Source: Marimonas arenosa
Lineage (GTDB): Bacteria; Pseudomonadota; Alphaproteobacteria; Rhodobacterales; Rhodobacteraceae
Direction: 5' to 3'
Assembly (NCBI RefSeq): GCF_030848945.1
Contig: NZ_JANHAX010000005.1
Coordinates: forward strand, 124,001 to 188,000
Length of the DNA: 64,000 nucleotides
The position numbers and the translations under genes are program-made. Below are positions 42,298-49,646 of the stretch, one piece after another (positions within the stretch are counted from its first letter, which is position 1; each line of letters begins with the position of its first letter). The notes below the pieces were generated by a model. It saw nothing but the letters and a program-made list of their open reading frames with translations. It ran no database searches and was not told the origin of the DNA.

Positions 42298-42907
42298 CCG
42301 GATCAATCCCCTGTTCGCGCAGTTTCTCGAACTTGTCCTGCAAGAACCGCTGGAAGCCCTGGTTCTTGTAGTCCTGAGCCACCACGTATTCGAGCGAACT
42401 CAGGTAATGGAACGGCTTGAGGTATCCCGGCATACGGAACACCTCGGCCTCCCGCAGCGTGCCCGCGCCCGCGTTTTCGGCATGGAACAATTGAGTCGTC
42501 GGGGTGAACTGCACGCCCCATTTTTCAGCCAGCCGCCGTTCTTCCAGCGTTTCGCCGTCGAAATCCCGGACCTCGCGGGCGCCGAACATGTCGAGCTGAA
42601 TCACGTCGAAATGCGCCTGAATGAAGTCGGTGATCTCCGCGCGCTGGAAATTCACGTAGTGCAACTCGCGGCAATAGGGGCAACCGTTCTGCTCCCAGAT
42701 CACCATCAGGTTCCGGCCATTGTCGGCGGCGGCCTGAAGATCGTCGCCCAGTTCCAGGAAACTGTCGAGGAACCACGGCTGCTTGTGCAGCCCGTCATCC
42801 CCGAGCTCGACATGCACCTCCGCGCCGGTGTCACTCCCGGCCCCCAACACTGGCCCCGCGGCCGCCAAAGCGACCCCCGACGCCAGCACGCTGCGTCGCG
42901 TCAACAT
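42287..42907 (-). CDS. second SoxW-like thioredoxin (Tat-type signal)
   Basis: 206 residues with a twin-arginine leader (LTRRSVLASGVALAAAG) and a thioredoxin fold with active site Cys76-Pro-Tyr-Cys79. It shares the unusual stretch GDDGLHKQPW and the same overall layout with SoxW at 47324 (active site CIYC), so the two are paralogues by duplication. SoxW proteins are periplasmic thioredoxins kept reduced by SoxV. Its position, where soxC and soxD normally sit, and its coupling to soxE suggest a role in reductive maintenance of SoxEF or SoxY. GGGAGGAG before the ATG. Confidence 0.8.
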   Translation of the reverse strand: MLTRRSVLASGVALAAAGPVLGAGSDTGAEVHVELGDDGLHKQPWFLDSFLELGDDLQAAADNGRNLMVIWEQNGCPYCRELHYVNFQRAEITDFIQAHFDVIQLDMFGAREVRDFDGETLEERRLAEKWGVQFTPTTQLFHAENAGAGTLREAEVFRMPGYLKPFHYLSSLEYVVAQDYKNQGFQRFLQDKFEKLREQGIDPDVW

Positions 42908-42968
42908 GGCAACTCCTCCCTGTTACCACCGCCAGTATGACACGCCGGACACGAAACGCCAAAAAAAT

Positions 42969-42984
42969 AATCTCATCCGAGAAT
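42969..42984. promoter_or_regulatory. near-consensus SqrR/SoxR-type operator before soxW2-soxE-soxF
   Basis: AATC-N8-GAAT, one mismatch from ATTC-N8-GAAT (read on the minus strand ATTC-N8-GATT). It lies 62 bp upstream of the SoxW-like start, in the only gap that could hold a promoter for the soxW2-E-F unit. Confidence 0.5.
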
Positions 42985-43046
42985 GTTTGCATGCCTGCAT
43001 CCGATGCGTGTCGCGCCGGCCGGATCGACAACCCGCGGAAACGACA

Positions 43047-43071
43047 ACGGCCGGGGCAAACCCCCGGCCGT
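43047..43071 (-). terminator. terminator downstream of soxB
   Basis: Perfect 10-bp stem ACGGCCGGGG/CCCCGGCCGT with a 5-base loop, 37 bases after the soxB stop. Followed on the minus strand by TGTCGTTTCC; on the plus strand by GCGCGATTTTT. It separates the soxVWXYZAB unit from soxW2-E-F. Confidence 0.75.
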
Positions 43072-43107
43072 GCGCGATTTTTCTTACTGGTTTGGGGCGC
43101 GCGAGCG

Positions 43108-44805
43108 TCAGCCCTCGACGACCTGCACGCTGGTGTTGGGCTCCAGCGTTACCGTCCCGACCTTCCGCACGTGGTTCTCGATCACGTCCCAGATCTGCGG
43201 CCCCTCGGTGCCTTCGTTGACGCTGGCCCAACCGGCCACGACATAGGTTTTCGCCGGATCAATCGCCTCGCCGGTCTTCAACAGCGTCATCTCGGTGATC
43301 CGCTCGCCCTGCGGCTTGGTCACGTCGATACGATAGCCAAGCCCGCCGATCCGCACCATGTCGCCGCCCTGCTGATAGTAGGGATCCGGGTTGAACAGGT
43401 TGTCGGCCACGTCCTCCAGGATGACCTGGATGAATTCGCCGGTCATCTCGCTGCGATAGGCCTTGCCATAGGTCATCGAGCAGACGTTCCAGATATCCTC
43501 GCGGGTGATCGGATCACCCGGCAACAGGCTCGGCCCCCAGCGCACGCCCGGGCTCATCGCGATATCGGCCTCGCGCTCGCTGATCAGCGCGTTGCAGATC
43601 AGATCGTCCCAGGTGCCGTTGAAATTGCCGCGGCGATACAGCACCTCGTCGGTATGGCCGATCACCTCGGCCAGCTTGTCGGCATGGGGCGCCCGTTGCT
43701 CGTCGATCAGCGCCGTCATCGCCGGATCGGGCGCGATCACGTCCGAGAAGATCGGGATCAGCTTGTGGCGGATGCCCATCATCTTGCCATCGCGCACATC
43801 GAGATCGACCCGGCTGACGAACTTGCCGTTCGAACCGCTGGCGATGATGAAGGTCTGCCCCACTTGCACCGGTTCGGGCAGCGCGTCATGGGTGTGACCC
43901 GACAGGATCACGTCAATGCCGGTGACCCGCCCGGCCATCTTCTTGTCGACATCGAAACCGTTGTGGCTCAGGCAAACCACCAGTTCCGCCCCCGCCGCGC
44001 GGACCTCGTCGACCATCGCCTGCATGTTCTCGTCGCGGATGCCGAAACTGTATTCCGGGAACATCCAGCGCGGGTTGGCGATCGGCATATAGGGGAAGGC
44101 CTGGCCGATCACCGCCACCTTCACCCCGCCGCGCTCGAAGAACTGATAGGGCTTGAACAGCTCCGCCGGCTCATCCCATTCGGCATCGAAGATGTTCTGG
44201 CCCAGCGCGGCAAACGGCAGCCCCTCGACCAGTTCGTTGACCCGCTCGCTGCCCAGCGTGAACTCCCAATGGAAGGTCATCGCGTCGGGCTTCAGCGCGT
44301 TCATCACGTTGACCATGTCCTGGCCTTCGGTGTGATAGCAGGTATAGGAGCCGTGCCAGGTGTCGCCGCCATCGAGCAGCAGCGCGTCCGGCCGATCGGC
44401 CCGGATCGCGTTCACCACCGTCGCCACCCGGTCCATGCCGCCGACCCGGCCATAGGTCTTCGCCAGCGCGGTGAAATCGTCATAGGTCAGCGCATAGGCC
44501 GCGGGCGATCCATCGTCGATCCCGTAGGCCCTGCGAAAATCGGCGCCGGTGACGTGCGGCATCTGTCCACGGGCCTCGCCGACGCCGAGGTTGATCTCGG
44601 GCTCGCGGAAATAGATCGGTTTCAACTGGGCATGGATATCGGTGACGTGAATGAGGCTGACATTGCCGTAAGTTTCGAACTCCAGCAGCTGGTCCTGGCT
44701 CAGCGCCTGCTGCGCCGCCAGCCGCGCCCAGTTGCCGAAGCCGCTGCTGCCCAGCAGCGCCGACGCCGCCATCGAAACCTGAAGAAAATCGCGCCGTGAG
44801 ATCAT
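43108..44805 (-). CDS. soxB: thiosulfohydrolase SoxB
   Basis: 565 residues with Tat signal (MISRRDFLQVSMAASALLG). It belongs to the 5'-nucleotidase/metallophosphatase-like family with dimanganese ligands in HVTDIHAQ, LDGGDTWHGS and LSGHTHDALP. It hydrolyses the terminal sulfone group from cysteine-S-thiosulfonate on SoxY, releasing sulfate. The GGDTWHGS motif is diagnostic of SoxB. GAGGG precedes ATG 44805; the frame upstream is part of the intergenic repeat and not translated. Confidence 0.97.
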   Translation of the reverse strand: MISRRDFLQVSMAASALLGSSGFGNWARLAAQQALSQDQLLEFETYGNVSLIHVTDIHAQLKPIYFREPEINLGVGEARGQMPHVTGADFRRAYGIDDGSPAAYALTYDDFTALAKTYGRVGGMDRVATVVNAIRADRPDALLLDGGDTWHGSYTCYHTEGQDMVNVMNALKPDAMTFHWEFTLGSERVNELVEGLPFAALGQNIFDAEWDEPAELFKPYQFFERGGVKVAVIGQAFPYMPIANPRWMFPEYSFGIRDENMQAMVDEVRAAGAELVVCLSHNGFDVDKKMAGRVTGIDVILSGHTHDALPEPVQVGQTFIIASGSNGKFVSRVDLDVRDGKMMGIRHKLIPIFSDVIAPDPAMTALIDEQRAPHADKLAEVIGHTDEVLYRRGNFNGTWDDLICNALISEREADIAMSPGVRWGPSLLPGDPITREDIWNVCSMTYGKAYRSEMTGEFIQVILEDVADNLFNPDPYYQQGGDMVRIGGLGYRIDVTKPQGERITEMTLLKTGEAIDPAKTYVVAGWASVNEGTEGPQIWDVIENHVRKVGTVTLEPNTSVQVVEG

Positions 44806-44867
44806 GACACCGCCCTCATTCTGTTGGAAAAAAACGGCGGGCCGCCCATCACCGGCACCCCGCCCTG

Positions 44868-44944
44868 CTTCATCTTGCCGGAAATACTCCGGGGGGAAGT
44901 CACAAAATCCAAGGATTTTGTGACCGGGGGGCAGCGCCCCCCGG
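44868..44944 (-). repeat. intergenic hairpin-plus-core module, copy 2 (downstream of soxA)
   Basis: On the minus strand: a GC hairpin CCGGGGGGC/GCCCCCCGG (44924-44944), then a 12-bp perfect inverted repeat GTCACAAAATCC/GGATTTTGTGAC with 2-base loop (44899-44924), then the core CCGGAGTATTTCCGGCAAGATGAAG (44868-44896). It begins about 33 bases after the soxA stop and ends about 60 bases before soxB. Confidence 0.8.
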
Positions 44945-44977
44945 GCGAGTCGGGCCGCGCAGGCGGCCCGATCCCGA

Positions 44978-45832
44978 TCAGTTCCGCACCGACGGGCCCT
45001 CGATGCCGAGCCCCATCCCGCGCGAAGCGACATAGAGTTCCAGTGCGATGAACTCGTCGCTACCCGGGCTGAAGGTGTGCGCACGGGTGTCGCGAATGCA
45101 GCCCTTGAAGCGCGAGTGCACCCCGTTAAGCTTGGCGTTCTTCAGACGGTAGGTCGGGAAGCCGTTGATCTGACCCTGGCTGAGATGGTCGGCCCGGATC
45201 ATGTTGCCGTAATTCTCCTCGTGGCACGAGGCGCAGGACAGCTCCAGCTGGCCGTAACGGGTGTAGTAGATCTCCTTGCCCTTTTCCCAGAACGGGGCGG
45301 CGGGGCCGTCGATCGCCACGTTCACCGGCATGCCGCGCGAATGCGACGCGATCATCGCCTCGACGTCGATCGCCTTGCCGGCGTCGTATTTCCACGCCTC
45401 GGCGCCCATCCGTTCGGTGCGGCACTCGTTCATCTTCATCTGCACGGTCATCAGCGTGCCGGCCTTTTCGTCGAACTTGGGATAGCTCGCCCTGACGCCT
45501 TTCATGCTTTCCGCCGGATCGCCATGGCAATCGGCGCAGGACTTGCCTTCGCTGCCTTCGGCGGCTTCCCAGATCGCCATGCCGTTTTCGGCCCCGAGCA
45601 TGCCCGGGTTGTCGAAATCGTCCATTTCCATGGCCTGGGTGTCGTCGTTGCGGAAATGCCAGCCTGACATAACCTCGCTCAGCGCACCATCCAGGTGCGC
45701 CGCCGGCGCCACCTTGGTAGCCACTTCGATTTCGCCGTTGATCACCAGCTTGTCGTCGTCCGGATCAGCCATACTGAATGTCGGCAGAGCCATGGCGACC
45801 GCAGCGATGACGGACATCGTCTTGAATTTCAT
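44978..45832 (-). CDS. soxA: diheme sulfur oxidation cytochrome SoxA
   Basis: 284 residues with Sec signal. Two heme-binding sites: Cys99-x2-Cys102-His103 and Cys200-x2-Cys203-His204, and the active-site cysteine Cys245 in RFKGCIRDTR that becomes the persulfide heme ligand. With SoxX it couples thiosulfate oxidatively to SoxY. Full-length two-heme form as in Paracoccus and Rhodovulum. GGGAGGAAA precedes the ATG. Confidence 0.97.
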   Translation of the reverse strand: MKFKTMSVIAAVAMALPTFSMADPDDDKLVINGEIEVATKVAPAAHLDGALSEVMSGWHFRNDDTQAMEMDDFDNPGMLGAENGMAIWEAAEGSEGKSCADCHGDPAESMKGVRASYPKFDEKAGTLMTVQMKMNECRTERMGAEAWKYDAGKAIDVEAMIASHSRGMPVNVAIDGPAAPFWEKGKEIYYTRYGQLELSCASCHEENYGNMIRADHLSQGQINGFPTYRLKNAKLNGVHSRFKGCIRDTRAHTFSPGSDEFIALELYVASRGMGLGIEGPSVRN

Positions 45833-45892
45833 ACGGTTTCCTCCCTAGATTTCCGGCGCCCCACCCTTCTGCGGAGCGGGGCGCGCCTGTGC

Positions 45893-46222
45893 TCAGCCGA
45901 CCGCGATCGACTTGCTGTCCTCGTAGACCGATCCATCGTCATCGTACCAGGTGAGCTTCATGTCACCGGCTTCCGGGATCGTGGCCTCGAACTCGAAATA
46001 CGGGTTGGTCGAGATCGAGGGCTGCATTTCCACATCGATCACGCTCTTGCCGTTGAACTCGCAGGTGAAGCGATTGATGATCGAGCGCGGGATCAGGTTG
46101 CCGTCCTTGTCCTTGCGCAGACCCGATTCCATCTTGTGGCTGATCAGGGTCTTGATCGTGACGGTTTCACCGGCAGAGGCCGATTTCGGGGCTTTCACGC
46201 GGGGTTTAACACCACTTGCCAT
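45893..46222 (-). CDS. soxZ: sulfur carrier complex subunit SoxZ
   Basis: 109 residues of immunoglobulin-like beta fold (KPRVKAPKSASAGETVTIKTLISHKMESG ... NRFTCEFNGKSVIDVEMQP). No signal peptide; it is exported bound to Tat-routed SoxY. CAGGAGAC ribosome site. 20 bp after soxY. Confidence 0.95.
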   Translation of the reverse strand: MASGVKPRVKAPKSASAGETVTIKTLISHKMESGLRKDKDGNLIPRSIINRFTCEFNGKSVIDVEMQPSISTNPYFEFEATIPEAGDMKLTWYDDDGSVYEDSKSIAVG

Positions 46223-46241
46223 TGTCTCGTCTCCTGTTGTC

Positions 46242-46664
46242 TCAGCCGCCGCAGCCGCCGATGGTGACCTTTACGGTCTGGGATGCCTTCTTGAAGCTGC
46301 CGTCCGCCATCTTGGCGATCGCCATCACATCCTGGGTGCCCGCCAGGCGGATCCGGGTGCTGGCACTGGCGCTGCCGGCCAGTTCGCCGAAGTTGAAGGT
46401 GGCGACGTTCGGGTTCGGGTTGCCGCTGGCAACCAGCAGGATCGCGGCGGCGCCCTCGGCGGCCACGCCGATCGGCACGGTGTTGCCGTTTTCGGCGATC
46501 TCCGGCGCGGTCAGCGTCACGCCGCCCTCGCCTACGTCTGCCCCGCCGGTGAACCCGGCCACCACTTCCTCGACCGACGCCGCGGCGCCCACGCGCAGCG
46601 GCAGAGCGGTCAGAGCCACGGCACCGGCACCAAGCGCCAGCGTATCGCGTCGTGAGAAGCTCAT
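46242..46664 (-). CDS. soxY: sulfur carrier SoxY
   Basis: 140 residues. Tat signal (FSRRDTLALGAGAVALTALP) and the carrier C terminus GGCGG, whose cysteine (residue 138) binds the sulfur intermediates. It is the covalent platform of the Sox cycle. The ATG at 46664 has AAGGAGAG upstream. Intact carrier motif indicates a working pathway. Confidence 0.97.
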   Translation of the reverse strand: MSFSRRDTLALGAGAVALTALPLRVGAAASVEEVVAGFTGGADVGEGGVTLTAPEIAENGNTVPIGVAAEGAAAILLVASGNPNPNVATFNFGELAGSASASTRIRLAGTQDVMAIAKMADGSFKKASQTVKVTIGGCGG

Positions 46665-46714
46665 TCTCTCTCTCCTTAAACTGTGTGTCTGTTGAGCGGT
46701 CGCAGGCTCACCGA

Positions 46715-47182
46715 TCACTCTTTCAGAGTGCTCAGGAACGCGACCAGGTCTTCGATCTGCTGGGCTTCCAGAAGCGGACCGAACGTGTCGTCCGCCGCCT
46801 TGCCGGTATAACGGTTGCCCGGACGGATGAAGCCGTCGACCCTGTAATAGGCCGGCATCACCGTGCCCTCGAACGTCATCTTCGAGTTGACCAGGATTCC
46901 GCGCAGCTCGGCAACGTTCCAGCGGTCGCCGACACCGTCGAGGCTCGGGCCCACGTTGCCCGGGAAGGGCGCGTCGACCGAGCTGATCTGATGGCAGGCG
47001 ATGCAGTTGCCCATCTTCTTGGACGAATAGACCTTCATCCCCTCGTCGGCATTGCCGGCGACGCCGGTCAGCGATGCCTCCACGGCGCTGCCGTTGAACA
47101 CGACGTCGCCCGGCGCCACTTCCGACGCGGTTGCAGCGCCGGCGCACAATGCCGCCGCCAGTGTGAGTGTGGTAAACCTCAT
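46715..47182 (-). CDS. soxX: monoheme cytochrome SoxX
   Basis: 155 residues with Sec signal and a single heme site Cys60-x2-Cys63-His64 (NCIACHQ); the axial methionine is probably in GTVMPAYY. It forms SoxXA. AAGGGAGGAAA before the ATG. It is preceded by a 140-bp gap holding two palindromes, the likely wx operator/promoter. Confidence 0.95.
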   Translation of the reverse strand: MRFTTLTLAAALCAGAATASEVAPGDVVFNGSAVEASLTGVAGNADEGMKVYSSKKMGNCIACHQISSVDAPFPGNVGPSLDGVGDRWNVAELRGILVNSKMTFEGTVMPAYYRVDGFIRPGNRYTGKAADDTFGPLLEAQQIEDLVAFLSTLKE

Positions 47183-47262
47183 TTTTCCTCCCTTCGCTAC
47201 CTTCGTTCCGTCAGGTTAGCTCCGACCAATCTAGGCCACATGGCCGCGAGAACGCAACAACA

Positions 47263-47280
47263 AATTCATAGGAATGAATT
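47263..47280. promoter_or_regulatory. palindrome AATTCAT-AGGA-ATGAATT, exact ATTC-N8-GAAT operator before soxX
   Basis: Seven-base arms, 4-base spacer; inner bases fit ATTC-N8-GAAT exactly (47264-47279). This is the reported site class of persulfide-sensing ArsR repressors (SqrR/BigR). It lies 81 bp upstream of soxX in the soxW-soxX gap, where SoxR binds in Paracoccus. Confidence 0.65.
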
Positions 47281-47293
47281 GAACGGCCGGCCG

Positions 47294-47319
47294 GAATATT
47301 GCGCGCGCAGGCAATATTC
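47294..47319. promoter_or_regulatory. second palindrome, 9-base arms, in the soxW-soxX gap
   Basis: GAATATTGC-N8-GCAATATTC, perfect arms. It sits just after the soxW stop with no T-run, so it is more likely a second repressor site than a terminator, though a role at the 3' end of soxW cannot be excluded. Confidence 0.5.
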
Positions 47320-47323
47320 TTGC

Positions 47324-47902
47324 TCATTCACTGTCTTTTCCGGTGCGTTCCAGGAACTTTCGGGCGTGATATCTTTGGAAATCTTCCTCGTCCTGGTTCT
47401 CATAGCGCTTTTCACGCACCCAGTGGAACATGTCATAGGTGGTGTGGAAACCGAAAGCGCCCGGCATCGTCGCCACCGATGCCTGCACCGCGGTCTTGCC
47501 CGCGTCGGCCTCCTCGGGCAGGAAGATCAGCGTCGGCGTGAACAGGATGCCCCACTTGCGCATCAGCGCGCTCTGTTCGGTCTCTTCGCCGTCGAAATCG
47601 GTGGCCACGTCATTACCGTGCAGGTTCATCTGCACCACGAAGAAGTTTTCCTCGATGTAGTCCGACAGCTCGGGAACCACGAACACCTCTTCATGCATCT
47701 TCTTGCAATAGATGCAGCCGCGCTGCTCGACGAACAGCACCAGCCGCTTGCCCTCCGCGTTGGCCTCCTCCAGATCTTCGCGCAGATCCTTGAACGTGTC
47801 GCGCATCCACGGCTGTTTGTGCAGCCCGTCATCGCCGATCTCGGCCGCCGCCATACCCGCAAAGCCGACCAACATGGCCAAGGTCACCAGAAAACGCTTC
47901 AT
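47324..47902 (-). CDS. soxW: periplasmic thioredoxin SoxW
   Basis: 192 residues with Sec signal (MKRFLVTLAMLVGFAGMAAA) and thioredoxin active site Cys63-Ile-Tyr-Cys66. It is reduced by SoxV and keeps SoxY/SoxYZ in an active state. GGGAGGAAAG precedes ATG 47902, preferred to an upstream in-frame start inside soxV's end. 30 bp from soxV. Confidence 0.9.
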   Translation of the reverse strand: MKRFLVTLAMLVGFAGMAAAEIGDDGLHKQPWMRDTFKDLREDLEEANAEGKRLVLFVEQRGCIYCKKMHEEVFVVPELSDYIEENFFVVQMNLHGNDVATDFDGEETEQSALMRKWGILFTPTLIFLPEEADAGKTAVQASVATMPGAFGFHTTYDMFHWVREKRYENQDEEDFQRYHARKFLERTGKDSE

Positions 47903-47931
47903 CTCTTTCCTCCCTCTTGATCCCGGGCGCC

Positions 47932-48669
47932 TCAACCGAGGCTGCTAAAACTCGGGAATGTCTCGACCATCCAGTTCGAAATCAGGTTCACGGTATCGGT
48001 TGCGATCAGGATGGCAAACATGATCAGCATCACGCCCATCACTTTTTCGACATAGACCATCTTCGCCCGGTGCCGCTGCATCCAGGCCAGGAACGGCCGC
48101 GCGAAAAAGGCGGCGATGACGAAGGGCGCGGTCATGCCCATCCCGAACACCGCCAGCAGCGCCGCGCCCTTGGAAATGTCACCCATGCCACTGGCGATCA
48201 TCAGGATCGAGGCCAGCACCGGTCCGACGCAGGCGGTCCAGCCAAACCCGAACGCCAGCCCCATCACATAAGCGCCCAGAACGGTGGTCGGGTCGCTTTT
48301 CGACTCCATCCGCGCCTCGCGCATCAGGAAGCCGATCCGAATGATGCCCAGGAAATGCAGCCCGAAGACGAAGATCACCGCCGCCGCGACATAGGCCAGC
48401 GTTCCCTTCCATTCGGCGAAGGTCTGCCCCAGCGCCGTCGCCCCCATGCCCATCAGCATGAAGATCGAGGTCACGCCCAGCGCGAACATCAGGGCCGAGA
48501 TCACCAGCCGCCGTTGCGCCCCCGGGGCGATCTCGCCGTCGCCTCGCAACTCGGCCATCGAAATGCCGGCCATGTAACTCAGGTAAAAGGGAACCATTGG
48601 CAGGATGCAGGGGGTGAAAAACGCCCCGAGCCCGGCCATCAAGGCGCCGAGATAGGTGATGTCGAGCAC
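47932..48669 (-). CDS. soxV: CcdA/DsbD-type electron transfer protein SoxV
   Basis: 245 residues with six membrane helices and the redox cysteines of CcdA family: FTPCILPMVPF in helix 1 and GWTACVGPV in helix 4. It carries electrons across the membrane to SoxW. The GTG at 48669 is chosen, with AAGGGAGGG about 11 bases upstream; an upstream in-frame GTG (48699) lies inside the palindromic control region. First gene of the soxVWXYZAB unit. Confidence 0.9.
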   Translation of the reverse strand: MLDITYLGALMAGLGAFFTPCILPMVPFYLSYMAGISMAELRGDGEIAPGAQRRLVISALMFALGVTSIFMLMGMGATALGQTFAEWKGTLAYVAAAVIFVFGLHFLGIIRIGFLMREARMESKSDPTTVLGAYVMGLAFGFGWTACVGPVLASILMIASGMGDISKGAALLAVFGMGMTAPFVIAAFFARPFLAWMQRHRAKMVYVEKVMGVMLIMFAILIATDTVNLISNWMVETFPSFSSLG

Positions 48670-48696
48670 GGCGTTTCTTCCCTCCCTTGAAGAAAT

Positions 48697-48718
48697 CACA
48701 TTATCAGATTATGATGTG
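48697..48718. promoter_or_regulatory. imperfect palindrome in the soxV-soxS divergent gap
   Basis: CACAT-N12-ATGTG with further symmetric A/T positions inside, in the short gap between divergent soxV and soxS. SoxR of Paracoccus binds the equivalent soxS-soxV region. It does not fit ATTC-N8-GAAT, so assignment to SoxR is positional. Confidence 0.45.
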
Positions 48719-48755
48719 TTTAATCGTCGGTCAATCTGAAGCGGTCAGCCGTCAC

Positions 48756-49154
48756 ATGGTAAAACGCGCCGTCACTTCTCTGGTTTCGCTGTTCTGGATG
48801 GCAATCGCCACGCCGCTCGCCGCCGCCGAACTGGTGATGGTCGAGCAGAAGGGTTGCACCTACTGCATGGAGTGGCACGCCGTGATCGGCCCGATCTATC
48901 CGCAGTCCCCCGAAGGCGCCTTCGCCCCGTTGCGCCGTGTCGACCTGCGCGATGGCGCACCCGACGGCATGACCTTTGACCGTAAAGTCTCATTTACCCC
49001 GACCTTCATCCTGGTCGAGAACGGGCGCGAACTGGGCCGGATCGAGGGCTATCCCGGCGAAGATTTCTTTTGGGGCCTGCTCGGCATGATGCTCAAGGCC
49101 AAAACCGATTACCAGGCCCCGACCGCCGCGTCTTCGGCGCAAAGACAAGGTTAA
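48756..49154 (+). CDS. soxS: thioredoxin-like SoxS
   Basis: 132 residues: signal peptide (MVKRAVTSLVSLFWMAIATPLAAA) and a short thioredoxin-like domain with Cys34-Thr-Tyr-Cys37. In Paracoccus SoxS reduces and activates SoxY. ATG 48756 places the signal peptide at the N terminus; the frame extends 23 codons upstream through the control palindrome without a credible start. Ribosome site weak. Followed by soxR (84 bp). Confidence 0.85.
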   Translation: MVKRAVTSLVSLFWMAIATPLAAAELVMVEQKGCTYCMEWHAVIGPIYPQSPEGAFAPLRRVDLRDGAPDGMTFDRKVSFTPTFILVENGRELGRIEGYPGEDFFWGLLGMMLKAKTDYQAPTAASSAQRQG

Positions 49155-49237
49155 GCGCCCACGCAAGGGTGCAGGACAAACAACGGAAAAGTACCCGGCC
49201 CAACAAGTCCGGTGTCCAACTGAGGGATCGTTTGAAG

Positions 49238-49579
49238 ATGGCTCTGCCGGTATTCGATAAAGACATGAGCGAGGATGACCTCGACCGCTTCGTCGCCAAT
49301 GCCACGACCGCGTCGAACTTCCTGAAAACCGTCAGCCACGAAGGCCGGCTGATGATCCTGTGCCACCTCGTGACCGGCGAGAAATCGGTGACCGAGCTCG
49401 AAGAGCTGCTCGCGGCCCGGCAGGCGGCGGTCTCGCAGCAACTGTCGCGCCTGCGGCTCGAAGGCCTGGTGGTGCCGCGCCGCGACGGCAAGGCGATCTA
49501 TTACCGCTTGGCCGACAACCGCCCCAGACGTATACTCGAACTCGTTTACGAGTTGTTCTGCGCCGACGACTGCGACTAG
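49238..49579 (+). CDS. soxR: ArsR-family repressor SoxR (persulfide-sensing type)
   Basis: 113 residues of winged helix-turn-helix fold (VTELEELLAARQAAVSQQLSRLRLEGLVVPRRDGKAIYYRL). Cys42 (MILCHL) and Cys108 (ELFCADDC) match the two cysteines that form a sulfane-sulfur bridge in SqrR/BigR; a third, Cys112, follows. It should repress the sox genes until reactive sulfur is present. GAGGG about 11 bases before ATG 49238. Operator matches are seen before soxX and soxW2. Confidence 0.92.
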   Translation: MALPVFDKDMSEDDLDRFVANATTASNFLKTVSHEGRLMILCHLVTGEKSVTELEELLAARQAAVSQQLSRLRLEGLVVPRRDGKAIYYRLADNRPRRILELVYELFCADDCD

Positions 49580-49646
49580 GTCCGCCTGTCGGGCCCGTCG
49601 CGCCGGACCGGGCGCAGACGACCGAAGGAAGGACCAACGGGGCGCA

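Noticed and set aside
44899..44924. Perfect 12-bp inverted repeat read as an insertion-sequence end
   Set aside because: No transposase, no matching second end and no target duplication; it is part of the intergenic repeat module.
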